Positions 1 through 7,640 of a stretch of 64,000 nucleotides of DNA are shown here, piece after piece (the stretch's first letter is position 1; every line of letters begins with the position of its first letter). The position numbers were made by a program, and so were the translations under genes. Under the pieces are notes generated by a model. That model did no database searches. It was given only the letters and a program-made list of their open reading frames with translations, and was not told the origin of the DNA. This DNA comes from DAOUBF01 sp034432795 (GTDB lineage: Bacteria > Chloroflexota > Anaerolineae > DSLN01), in assembly GCA_034432795.1 (NCBI GenBank), contig DAOUBF010000079.1:43276-107275 (forward strand), read 5' to 3'.

Positions 1-2
1 TC

Positions 3-1391
3 TGCATTAACTGCGGCCAGTGCGAGCGCGCCTGCATCTACGGCGTGCACACCCGCAACCCCTTTGACGTGCGCAAGATGGCCGAGCCGGAGAGTGCCCT
101 GTGCCGCAACTGCTTCCGCTGCATCCAGGAATGCCCCCGGCTGGCGCTGAGCATGGACTTCAACCCGGCCTACCAGGCCCTGGGGCAGGGCGCCTACACG
201 CCTGACATCGTGGCCAGTCTGGCGAAGCAGGCCGAGCGCGGCCAGATCCCTGTCCTGGGCGCAGGCTATCGCGGGCCGTTCAGCGGGCCGGGCTTTGATG
301 GCATCTGGACGGATATGTCGGAGATCGTCCGCCCGACCCGCGACGGCATTCACGGGCGCGAGACGATCAGCACGGCCATTGACCTGGGTCGCCGCCCGGA
401 GGCGCTGCGCTTTGATGAGCAGGGCAACCTATTGATGGACCTGCCGCCCTTTATTGAGATTCCCCTCCCGATCCTGTTCACGCTGCCGGAAGGTGCGCAT
501 GTTCCGGCGGTTGTCACCGAGGCGCTGCTGCGGGCGGCGCACCAACTCGGCACGCTGGTGCTGCTCCGGCCAGGCGACTGGCAGGCAGGATGGGAGGCGT
601 ATCAGGAGGCGGTGGCCCTGCGCCTGGGGGTGGATGAGATTGAAAGCGCCGCCGGGTTGATCCAGCGTGTGCGCCTGGTGGAGGTGGAGGCTGCCTCTGC
701 CAGGCTGAGCGATCTGACCGAAGCGGTGGCACGGGTCAAGGCGATCCAGCCCCAGGCGGTGGTGGCCGTGCGCCTGCGCCTGGACGAACTGGCGCCGGTC
801 GCCAGCGAGGGGCTGTGCCGGGCCGGGGTGGAGGTGGTTCACCTGGTAGCCCCGGACGGGCTGGATGACCCCCAGGCGGCGCTGGTGATGACCCGGTGGC
901 TGCCCCAGGTGCATCGGCGGCTGGTGGAGGCCCGCATCCGCGATCAGATCACGCTGATCGCCTCCGGCGCGGTAACGATGGCCGAGCACGTGCCCAAGGC
1001 GATCATCCTGGGCGTGGAGGGTGTCGTTATTGACTGGCCGCTGTGGGCGGCGCTGGAATGCCATCTGAATAGTGAGGGTTGCCGCCGGGGCGGCTGCGAA
1101 TGCGGCCTGGAGAGCATCTCCCCGGCCTGGGGCGCTCAGCGCGTCGTCAACCTGATGGCCTCCTGGCACAACCAGCTTTTGGAGGTCCTGGGCGCGATGG
1201 GGATGCGCGAGGTGCGGCGGCTGCGCGGCGAACGTGGTCGGGCGATGTTTGCCACCGAGATGGAGGAGCGCGTGTTTATTCCGCTGACGGCTATCAGCCG
1301 TCAGCCATCAGCGGTCAGTACTGTGTTCACCGCAGAGCGCGCGGAGCACGTAGAGGAAAACGTGGATCCATCTCTGCGGTCGCAGCGGTGA
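3..1391 (+). CDS. Glutamate-synthase-like ferredoxin/FMN-barrel paralogue, 5'-truncated by window edge
   Basis: The reading frame is open from the window edge, so the start lies upstream. The first visible codons give a CxxCxxCxxxC [4Fe-4S] motif (CINCGQCERAC), followed by a second cysteine set (CRNCFRCIQEC). The rest resembles the back half of the glutamate synthase FMN barrel: ITLIASGAVTMAEHVPKAI and SPAWGAQRVVNLMASWH parallel the next gene. It lacks that gene's GGGMSFGS and GEGGYPE segments, so it looks like a degenerate paralogue, perhaps an electron-transfer or structural partner. The last ~35 residues and the stop codon come from repeat DNA (see 1284-1392), so the C-terminus has been replaced. 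Family assignment is fairly sure; activity is not. Confidence 0.75.
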   Translation, partial: CINCGQCERACIYGVHTRNPFDVRKMAEPESALCRNCFRCIQECPRLALSMDFNPAYQALGQGAYTPDIVASLAKQAERGQIPVLGAGYRGPFSGPGFDGIWTDMSEIVRPTRDGIHGRETISTAIDLGRRPEALRFDEQGNLLMDLPPFIEIPLPILFTLPEGAHVPAVVTEALLRAAHQLGTLVLLRPGDWQAGWEAYQEAVALRLGVDEIESAAGLIQRVRLVEVEAASARLSDLTEAVARVKAIQPQAVVAVRLRLDELAPVASEGLCRAGVEVVHLVAPDGLDDPQAALVMTRWLPQVHRRLVEARIRDQITLIASGAVTMAEHVPKAIILGVEGVVIDWPLWAALECHLNSEGCRRGGCECGLESISPAWGAQRVVNLMASWHNQLLEVLGAMGMREVRRLRGERGRAMFATEMEERVFIPLTAISRQPSAVSTVFTAERAEHVEENVDPSLRSQR

Positions 1392-1392
1392 A
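1284..1392. repeat. 7-bp tandem array plus TTCACCGC inverted element
   Basis: Bases 1284-1323 read as degenerate heptamers (GTCAGCC, ATCAGCG, GTCAGTA). They are followed at about 1325-1392 by an inverted element starting TTCACCGCAGAG and ending GCGGTGAA. Together they encode the C-terminus and stop of the preceding gene. Confidence 0.7.
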
Positions 1393-1396
1393 TAGG

Positions 1397-2866
1397 ATGG
1401 ACCAACCGATGGAGCAAGTCAACGTCGTTGAAGTGCGCCCGGCGCCGCCTCTGCGGCTGCGCCATACGGTCGGCCCCTGGCGGGTGGAAGTCAATCGCCA
1501 CTGTATTGATTGCGGCCTGTGTGTGGAGACCTGCCCGACAGATGTGTTCCACTACGACCCTGGCCGGCACCACCTGGCTGCGCCCGCCGATGGCCGCTGT
1601 TTGGGGCCGGCCTGCAACGCCTGCGTGCGCGTGTGCCCGGTGGACGCGATCACCATCCGCCCGAACCCCTCCTACGCCTGCCTGGGGGACAGGCGTTGGA
1701 CCAATGATCTGCTGGCGGCGACGTTCTACGCGGCAGAGACCGGCGACCTGCCCCTCATCGGCGAGGCGCAGGTGGGCGCTTCGGGCGGCGGCTTTGACCG
1801 GCTGCGCTTCGTCTTCCCGGAACGACCTGAGCCGATCCCGGCGGAGGAGATTGATACCTCTATCCCGCTCAACCGCCGGGGCGAAGGCCCGCAGATCACT
1901 ATCCCCATCCCGGTGTATGGCGGTGGCATGTCCTTTGGCTCGGTCAGCCTGAACGTCATGCTGGCGCGGGCCATCGCCGCCAAGCGCATCGGGACGTTCA
2001 CCTGCACCGGCGAAGGCGGCTACCCGGAGGCACTCGTCCCCTACGCCCCCTGGATCATCACACAGGTGGCCACCGGGTTGTTCGGTGTGCGCGAGGAGAC
2101 GATCCAGCGGGCGCGCATTGTGGAGTTCAAGTACGCCCAGGGCGCCAAGCCCGGCCTGGGCGGGCACCTGCTGGCGGCCAAGGTCACCCGCGCCGTCGCC
2201 CATGTGCGCGAGGCCGTGCCAGGGACAAGCCTGTTCTCGCCCTTCCCCTTCCACTCGGTCTATTCGGTGGAGGACCACAAGAAGCACGTGGACTGGATCA
2301 AGACCGTCAACCCCACGGCGCTGGTGTCGGTCAAGGTGAGCACGCCGGAGGACGTGGACATGGTCGCGGTCGGTTCGTATTATGCCGGAGCGCATATCAT
2401 TCACCTGGATGGCGCTTATGGCGGCACAGGCGCGGCGCCGGAGATCGCCAAGAAGAACATCGCTATGCCCATTGAACTGGCCATTCCCAAGGCACATCGC
2501 TTCCTGGTTAAAGAGGGCATCCGCGATGAGGTGACGCTGATCGCCTCCGGCGGCATCCGCACGGCGCATGACGTGGCCAAGGCGATTGCGCTGGGGGCGG
2601 ATGGCTGCGTGATCGGCACGGCGGAACTCGTTGCGCTGGAATGCGTGCGCTGCGGCAACTGCGAGTCGGGTCGGGGTTGTCCATTGGGTATCGCCACCAC
2701 CGACCCGCACCTGGCGCCGTTGATTGACCCGGAATGGGGCGCGCAGCGCATTATTAACATGTACGCGGCCTGGCACGCCGAATGGGTCAGCCTGTTGCAG
2801 CGCCTGGGTCTGCGCAGCTTCCGCGAACTGCGCGGGCGGACGGACCTGCTCACCTATATTCGCTAG
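1397..2866 (+). CDS. Glutamate synthase, ferredoxin/FMN synthase subunit (archaeal-type split GltS)
   Basis: Synthase half of glutamate synthase: it transfers an amide nitrogen onto 2-oxoglutarate with electrons from Fe-S clusters. The N-terminus (about residues 30-80) has two ferredoxin motifs, CIDCGLCVETCP and CLGPACNACVRVCP. The FMN barrel follows with GGGMSFGSVSLN, CTGEGGYPEAL, EFKYAQGAKPGLGG, HLDGAYGGTGAAP and ASGGIRTAHDVAKAI. Near the C-terminus CVRCGNCESGRGC supplies cluster ligands. The ATG at 1397 is chosen because it lies just past the upstream stop and gives 489 residues; ATG 1409 is possible, and the open frame extending further upstream overlaps the previous gene and is not homologous. 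The glutaminase partner is at 4326 with glnA between, a GS-GOGAT cluster. No amidotransferase domain is fused here. Confidence 0.88.
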   Translation: MDQPMEQVNVVEVRPAPPLRLRHTVGPWRVEVNRHCIDCGLCVETCPTDVFHYDPGRHHLAAPADGRCLGPACNACVRVCPVDAITIRPNPSYACLGDRRWTNDLLAATFYAAETGDLPLIGEAQVGASGGGFDRLRFVFPERPEPIPAEEIDTSIPLNRRGEGPQITIPIPVYGGGMSFGSVSLNVMLARAIAAKRIGTFTCTGEGGYPEALVPYAPWIITQVATGLFGVREETIQRARIVEFKYAQGAKPGLGGHLLAAKVTRAVAHVREAVPGTSLFSPFPFHSVYSVEDHKKHVDWIKTVNPTALVSVKVSTPEDVDMVAVGSYYAGAHIIHLDGAYGGTGAAPEIAKKNIAMPIELAIPKAHRFLVKEGIRDEVTLIASGGIRTAHDVAKAIALGADGCVIGTAELVALECVRCGNCESGRGCPLGIATTDPHLAPLIDPEWGAQRIINMYAAWHAEWVSLLQRLGLRSFRELRGRTDLLTYIR

Positions 2867-2881
2867 TCGCCCAGGCGTGTA

Positions 2882-2946
2882 GGGCAGGTTTCCATACCTG
2901 CCGTTCCGGGGCGTGCGGTAGATACGGCAGGTATGGAAACCCGCCC
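2882..2946. repeat. Imperfect inverted repeat, GGCAGG-TTTCCATACC family
   Basis: Arms of 21 bp (2882-2902 and 2926-2946) are near-perfect reverse complements with a 23-bp loop. Related elements lie at 42172-42226 and 42621-42641. It sits between the synthase gene and glnA, could form a strong hairpin, and has no T-tract. Confidence 0.7.
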
Positions 2947-2973
2947 AACGAAAGTCACTAGAAAGGGGTGAAC

Positions 2974-4320
2974 ATGTCACAGGAACAGATTGAGGCAGTT
3001 CTGACGCGAGCCGAACGAGAGGGGGTCGCCTTCGTGGACCTGCAATTCACCGATTTCCTGGGGAATTTAAAGAACTGCACCATCCCCAGCTACAGGTTGA
3101 AGGAAGCCCTCCTGCGTGGCGTGTGGATAGACGGATCGTCCATTGAGGGCTTCGCCCGCATCCACGAGTCCGACATGTTTCTCATGCCGGACTCCACCAC
3201 CTATGCGCTGCTCCCCTGGCGCAACTCTACTGAGGGCGGCAAAGTGGCGCGGCTGATCTGCGATGTGTATAAGCCCAACCACGAGCCATTTGAAGGCGAC
3301 CCGCGCAACATCCTCAAGCGCGTTCTGGCCGAAGCGCAGGCGATGGGCTTTGAGTATTATACCGGCCCGGAAGTGGAGTTCTTTCTGTTCCCCAGGGATG
3401 CCTCCGGCAAGATCGTGCTGGAGTCCAAGGGGAACGGCTACTACTTCAACCTGGTTGTGGACGAAGCGCACGCCATCAAGCGCGAGATCATGTCGGCGCT
3501 GAGCGAATTGGGCATTTGCTCCGAGAGCGCCACCTATGAGGTGGCCAACAACCAGCACGAGATCGATCTGCACTACGATCAGGCGCTCAAGACCGCCGAC
3601 AATACCATCACGCTCAAGATGGCGGCCAAGTTTATCGCCTTCCGGCACAATTTCTACGCCTCGTTCATGCCCAAGCCCTTCCACGGCATCAACGGCAGCG
3701 CCATGCACACACACCAGAGCTTGTGGCGCGACGGCGTCAATGCCTTTTATGACCCCACCAACGTGTATGGCCTATCCCAGACCGCGCTACAGTTCCTGGC
3801 CGGGCAACTTGCCTATGCACGGGAGATCGCGGCGGTGTTCGCCCCGACGGTCAACTCCTACAAGCGGTTGACGCCCGGCTATGAAGCGCCGGTGTATATC
3901 TGCTGGGCGCGTATCAACCGCTCGGCCCTGATCCGCGTCCCCCAGGTGTCCAGGGGATATGAGGAGACGGCCACCCGGCTGGAGATTCGCAGCCCCGACC
4001 CCTCCAGCAACCCCTATCTGACCTTCGCCGTGCTGCTTAAGGCAGGGCTGGAGGGCATCAAGCAAGGGCTGGAGGCGCCCAAACCGGTAGAGGAAGACGT
4101 GTACGGCTTTGACGACGCCCGGCTGCAGGCATATTACATCCATAAATTGCCCGGCTCGCTGGAGGAGGCCCTTCATCTGATGGAGCAGGGGACGATTGTG
4201 CGCCAGGTGATGGGCGAGTACACCTTCCAGCGCTACCTGGAGGCAAAACGCCAGGAGTGGGATGCCTTTCGCACGCACGTGACGGATTGGGAGCTTAACC
4301 GGTATCTGGAGGTGTTGTAA
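2974..4320 (+). CDS. glnA: Glutamine synthetase, type I
   Basis: ATP-dependent synthesis of glutamine from glutamate and ammonium. 448 residues, normal for the GSI family. Signature segments are present in order: IDGSSIEGFARIHESDM (N-terminal beta-grasp), GPEVEFFLF (metal site), NNQHEIDLHYDQ, HGINGSAMHTHQSLW (ATP/ammonium site), NSYKRLTPGYEAP and RLEIRSPDPSSNPYL. The ATG at 2974 is preceded by AAAGGGG; an in-frame GTG at 2968 is less well placed. It lies between the two glutamate synthase genes, so glutamine made here probably feeds the neighbouring glutaminase subunit. Confidence 0.97.
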   Translation: MSQEQIEAVLTRAEREGVAFVDLQFTDFLGNLKNCTIPSYRLKEALLRGVWIDGSSIEGFARIHESDMFLMPDSTTYALLPWRNSTEGGKVARLICDVYKPNHEPFEGDPRNILKRVLAEAQAMGFEYYTGPEVEFFLFPRDASGKIVLESKGNGYYFNLVVDEAHAIKREIMSALSELGICSESATYEVANNQHEIDLHYDQALKTADNTITLKMAAKFIAFRHNFYASFMPKPFHGINGSAMHTHQSLWRDGVNAFYDPTNVYGLSQTALQFLAGQLAYAREIAAVFAPTVNSYKRLTPGYEAPVYICWARINRSALIRVPQVSRGYEETATRLEIRSPDPSSNPYLTFAVLLKAGLEGIKQGLEAPKPVEEDVYGFDDARLQAYYIHKLPGSLEEALHLMEQGTIVRQVMGEYTFQRYLEAKRQEWDAFRTHVTDWELNRYLEVL

Positions 4321-4325
4321 GCAGT

Positions 4326-6866
4326 ATGAGCGCAAATTTCGCCGAGGTCATTCGGAGGTCACGGCAGGCCCTGGCCGGGCCACCAGGGGTAGCGGAGCGC
4401 GAGGCCGAGGGCGGCTGCGGCGTCATCGGGCTGGCAGCCAGCTTCCCCGTCGCCGGGCGGCACATCATCCGCGCCGTCGGGCAAATGCGCAACCGGGGCA
4501 ATGGCAAGGGCGGCGGGCTGGCGCTTGTCGGCTGTTTCCCGCGCTTCCCTCATCACTACGCGCTGAACATCGGCTACCTGGAGCCGGGGGCACGCCGGGC
4601 TGTAGAAGCGGCACACGTCTGGCCCCACTTTGAGGTAGCCGAGGTGGAGGAGCAACCCCACGCCGACGATTACCGCGCCTTTGGGCTGGAGATTGAGCCA
4701 CCGCATGTCGTGCGCTACTTCGTGCGCGTCAAGCCGGATGTCCTGGCCCGCTTCGCTGAGGAACATAGCTTTGATGAGGTGCAGGCGGCTGAGGATGAGT
4801 TCGTCTATCAGAACTCCTTCCGCCTGAACAAAGCCTTCTACGCCGACCGCGAGGACAAGCAGGCCTTCGTCCTGTCGCATGGGCGCAACATGATGATCTT
4901 GAAGGCGGTGGGCTATGCTGAGGACATCGCCCGCTATTACCTGCTGGACGACGTGACGGCTTATGTGTGGATCGGCCACCAGCGCTATCCCACGCGCGGG
5001 CGGGTGTGGCACCCCGGCGGCGCCCACCCCTACATTGGCCTGGACGAGGCCCTGGTGCACAACGGGGACTTCGCCAACTACTATGCGGTCAGCGAGTATC
5101 TGAAGCAGCGCGGCTACGAGCCGCTGTTCCTTACCGATACCGAGGTCGCCGTGCTCCTGTTTGATCTGTATAACCGCGTGTATCGTTACCCGTTAGAACT
5201 GGTCATTGAGGCGCTGGCGCCGACGACGGAGCGCGACTTCGCCCTGCTGCCGCCCGACAAGCAACGCCTGTACCGCGCTATCCAGCGGGCGCACCTGCAC
5301 GGCTCGCCGGATGGCCCCTGGTTCTTCATCATCGCCCGTAACGACTACCGTCACGGCGTCTGGCAACTCATCGGCATCACCGATACCTCCATGCTGCGCC
5401 CGCAGGTGTTCGCCTGGCAGGAGCGCGTGGGCGTGATCGCCTCGGAGCAGCAGGCGATTGACGCGGTCTTCCGCAGCCTGGCGGCGGAGGACGCCAGCAT
5501 TTGCCCCGTGCCCGATAAGGTCTGGGTGGCGCGTGGCGGCAGCCACAGCGATGGTGGCGCGTTCATTTACTCCGTCGTGCCGGAAGATGGCGGATATCGC
5601 CTGACGTGCACAGATAAGTTCGGACGGAGGACGGAGGACGAAGGACGGAGGACCGGGGATTTCCATCTTCCGTCTTCTGTCCCCCGCCTCCCTTCGCTTA
5701 ATGGCCGGCTCCGGGAGATGCTGGACGAGGCCCATGTGGATGTGCTGTACGAGCAGGTCGTGGCGGCGCTGCCGGAATGGGGCCTGGAGACGTTCCGCGC
5801 CTGGTGCGAGCGGGTCATCCGGCTGAGCACGGGCGATGTGAAGCGGCGTTGGGCAGGGATCCGCCTGCTGACGCGGCTGCACGATTGGCGCTATGCCACC
5901 GGGCCACACAAGCGTAGCCACATCCTGGCCGTGCTCAGGGCTGCGCTGGACCGCCTGTTTGAGACCGTGCCGGGCTTTGAGGACGACGTGGCAGATGTGG
6001 ACCGGCGCCTGACCTGGGAGACGCGGGAGCGGCTGGCCGGGCCGCGCGGCGATGGGGTGCTGTTCATTGATGCGCGGGGCTTCCCGCCCGAAGGCGACGC
6101 TTCCGTAGCGCGGACATTGGTGCGCGGCTACGCCCTGGGCTGGCGGCGCTTCGTCGTGTTCGCCTGCCACGGCGACCGCTTTCTGGGCTGCGGCCTGGGG
6201 CCGAAGACGCAGGGCGTGCGCATAGATGTATATGGCGCCAGCGGCGATTATCTAGGCTCTGGCCTGGACGGCGCCGAGATCCACGTCCATGGCGATGCCC
6301 AGGACCAGTTGGGCCAGATTCTGACCAGCGGCAAGCTGGTGATCTACGGCAACGTCGGACAGACGTTCCTGTACGGCGCCAAGGGCGGCGTGGCCTATGT
6401 CATGGGCAATGCCGCCGGGCGCCCGCTGATCAACGCCGTCGGTCGGGTGCGGGCGATCATCAATGGCACCTGCCTGGATTACTGCGCCGAGAGCTTTATG
6501 GCTGGGGCGGAGACCGGCGGCGGGTTCGTGTGCATCAACGGCATCGGCTTTGACAGGGAAGGCCGCATTGTCCGCCTGGCCGAGCCTTATCCCGGTGGCA
6601 ACTTCTTCTCACTGGCCTCCGGCGGCGCCGGGTATCTCAATGACCCTTATGGGACGTTGGACCCCGGCCAGTTGAACGGCGCTACCTTTATCCGCTTCAA
6701 CGGCGAGGACTGGGCTGTGCTCCAGCCTTATCTGGAGGAGAACGCCGCGCTGTTTGGCATCCCCATAGAGGCGCTCTTGACCGTTGATGGCGAGCGGCGT
6801 CCGCCCGAAGCGGTCTATCGTAAGGTCGTGCCGGTGCGCCAGATATTGACCGAACGCGGGACCTGA
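4326..6866 (+). CDS. Glutaminase-GXGXG fusion subunit of split glutamate synthase
   Basis: 846 residues. The N-terminal part is a class-II (Ntn) glutamine amidotransferase; EGGCGVIG places the likely catalytic Cys at residue 31, implying removal of a 30-residue propeptide. GHQRYPTRGRVWHPGGAHPY and DEALVHNGDFANYY match the glutaminase fold. The C-terminal part (about 560-800) is the GXGXG beta-helix of glutamate synthase, with repeated G-rich turns such as GDYLGSGLDGAEIHVHGDAQ and YGNVGQTFLYGAKGG. The FMN synthase domain that normally sits between them is absent and is encoded at 1397. Residues about 432-458 are encoded by a heptamer-repeat insert. The start is 6 bp after glnA. Confidence 0.9.
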   Translation: MSANFAEVIRRSRQALAGPPGVAEREAEGGCGVIGLAASFPVAGRHIIRAVGQMRNRGNGKGGGLALVGCFPRFPHHYALNIGYLEPGARRAVEAAHVWPHFEVAEVEEQPHADDYRAFGLEIEPPHVVRYFVRVKPDVLARFAEEHSFDEVQAAEDEFVYQNSFRLNKAFYADREDKQAFVLSHGRNMMILKAVGYAEDIARYYLLDDVTAYVWIGHQRYPTRGRVWHPGGAHPYIGLDEALVHNGDFANYYAVSEYLKQRGYEPLFLTDTEVAVLLFDLYNRVYRYPLELVIEALAPTTERDFALLPPDKQRLYRAIQRAHLHGSPDGPWFFIIARNDYRHGVWQLIGITDTSMLRPQVFAWQERVGVIASEQQAIDAVFRSLAAEDASICPVPDKVWVARGGSHSDGGAFIYSVVPEDGGYRLTCTDKFGRRTEDEGRRTGDFHLPSSVPRLPSLNGRLREMLDEAHVDVLYEQVVAALPEWGLETFRAWCERVIRLSTGDVKRRWAGIRLLTRLHDWRYATGPHKRSHILAVLRAALDRLFETVPGFEDDVADVDRRLTWETRERLAGPRGDGVLFIDARGFPPEGDASVARTLVRGYALGWRRFVVFACHGDRFLGCGLGPKTQGVRIDVYGASGDYLGSGLDGAEIHVHGDAQDQLGQILTSGKLVIYGNVGQTFLYGAKGGVAYVMGNAAGRPLINAVGRVRAIINGTCLDYCAESFMAGAETGGGFVCINGIGFDREGRIVRLAEPYPGGNFFSLASGGAGYLNDPYGTLDPGQLNGATFIRFNGEDWAVLQPYLEENAALFGIPIEALLTVDGERRPPEAVYRKVVPVRQILTERGT
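5621..5699. repeat. In-frame inverted heptamer array inside the glutaminase/GXGXG gene
   Basis: Left half reads ACGGAGG / ACGAAGG / ACGGAGG; right half reads TCTTCCG / TCTTCTG / TCCCCCG, roughly its reverse complement. It adds about 26 low-complexity residues without breaking the frame. Confidence 0.8.
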
Positions 6867-6867
6867 G

Positions 6868-7275
6868 TCACGGCGTTGGGGATGGCGTCGGTGGGGGTGG
6901 GGGCGTTGCCGGCGCCTCTATGGGGGCTGCAGGCCCCTGGCGCATTTCACGGAGCAACAGTGCCGCCTCGCGTGTGTTCTCCTCCACGGCCAGGGCCAGG
7001 TAGATCGCCTCGCCGGTGGCGTAGAGGACAAGGAAGTATAGTAGCGTAAGCAACAAAATCACGATGGCGCCACCCAGGCCGCTGAGACCGCCAGCTGCCA
7101 GACCCTGGAGCGCACCCTCCCGTTGACCGAACGCGCCCCCTAGTTGCATCCCCCCAAGCGCGCCAAATATCAATACCCCTACTGCGCCCAGGATGCCCAG
7201 GATCAGGACGATCCAGGCGAGCACTTTGTAAATTGTGCCGATCACCCGTAAGGCGCGGAAGCGTTTCTGCATCAT
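6868..7275 (-). CDS. Two-TM membrane protein with Pro-rich tail (DUF4282-like)
   Basis: About 135 residues. After a basic start (MMQKRFRALRVIG) come two hydrophobic segments: IYKVLAWIVLILGILGAVG and, after a Gly-rich loop, AIVILLLTLLYFLVLYA. A charged stretch (VEENTREAALLLREMRQ) and a C-terminal tail rich in Pro, Thr and Ala follow. The layout resembles the DUF4282 family of small membrane proteins of unknown role; this is a resemblance by eye. Three consecutive ATGs (7278, 7275, 7272) follow AGGAGG; spacing favours the second or third. It is convergent with the glutamate synthase gene, one base after its stop. Confidence 0.65.
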   Translation of the reverse strand: MMQKRFRALRVIGTIYKVLAWIVLILGILGAVGVLIFGALGGMQLGGAFGQREGALQGLAAGGLSGLGGAIVILLLTLLYFLVLYATGEAIYLALAVEENTREAALLLREMRQGPAAPIEAPATPPPPPTPSPTP

Positions 7276-7380
7276 CATCCACCTCCTATGCGTCGGGTTG
7301 AGAAAGCTGAGCCATAGGATAGTCGCATTTGGATTTTCAGGCAAGCGGGGGGGAGTTCCTGTTTGCGCTTCATTCCGTTG

Positions 7381-7409
7381 TTGACAGGCCCACGCTTTTA
7401 TGCTATCAT
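7381..7409 (+). promoter_or_regulatory. Sigma-70 promoter for metH
   Basis: TTGACA at 7381-7386, a 17-bp spacer, TATCAT at 7404-7409. Transcription would start near 7416, about 25 nt before the riboswitch. Confidence 0.85.
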
Positions 7410-7441
7410 GTACCTCAATAATACAACTGAATACGCGGCAA

Positions 7442-7552
7442 CGCGCTCTTATCCAGAGAGGCGGAGGGACCGGCCCGACGAAGCCTCGGCAACCAGCTCG
7501 GCCTGAGCATGGTGCCAATTCCGGCAGAGTACATCTGGAAGATGAGAGCGGT
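7442..7552 (+). ncRNA. SAM-I (S-box) riboswitch
   Basis: The core matches the S-box consensus: CTCTTATCCAGAGAGG, GGAGGGACCGGCCCGACGAA and CGGCAACC, closing with GATGAGAGCG. P1 is formed by 7444-7453 and 7541-7550. It lies between a consensus promoter and an intrinsic terminator upstream of metH, so SAM binding should favour termination and lower metH expression. Confidence 0.95.
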
Positions 7553-7570
7553 CAGGCACAAACTTGACTG

Positions 7571-7601
7571 AGCCTCTTCATTCCAGAAGGGGCTTTTTTT
7601 T
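7571..7601 (+). terminator. Intrinsic terminator, expression platform of the SAM-I riboswitch
   Basis: Stem AGCCTCTTC / GAAGGGGCT (9 bp including one G-U), 6-nt loop, then eight T. It sits 19 nt after the aptamer and about 40 nt before the metH start. Confidence 0.92.
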
Positions 7602-7640
7602 ACTTTTGAACTGAGACACTGGCGCCAAAGGACTGAATGC

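Noticed and set aside
1079..1396. Extended N-terminus of the synthase gene upstream of 1397
   Set aside because: It would overlap the preceding gene by about 300 bp in another frame and encodes no ferredoxin or glutamate-synthase similarity.
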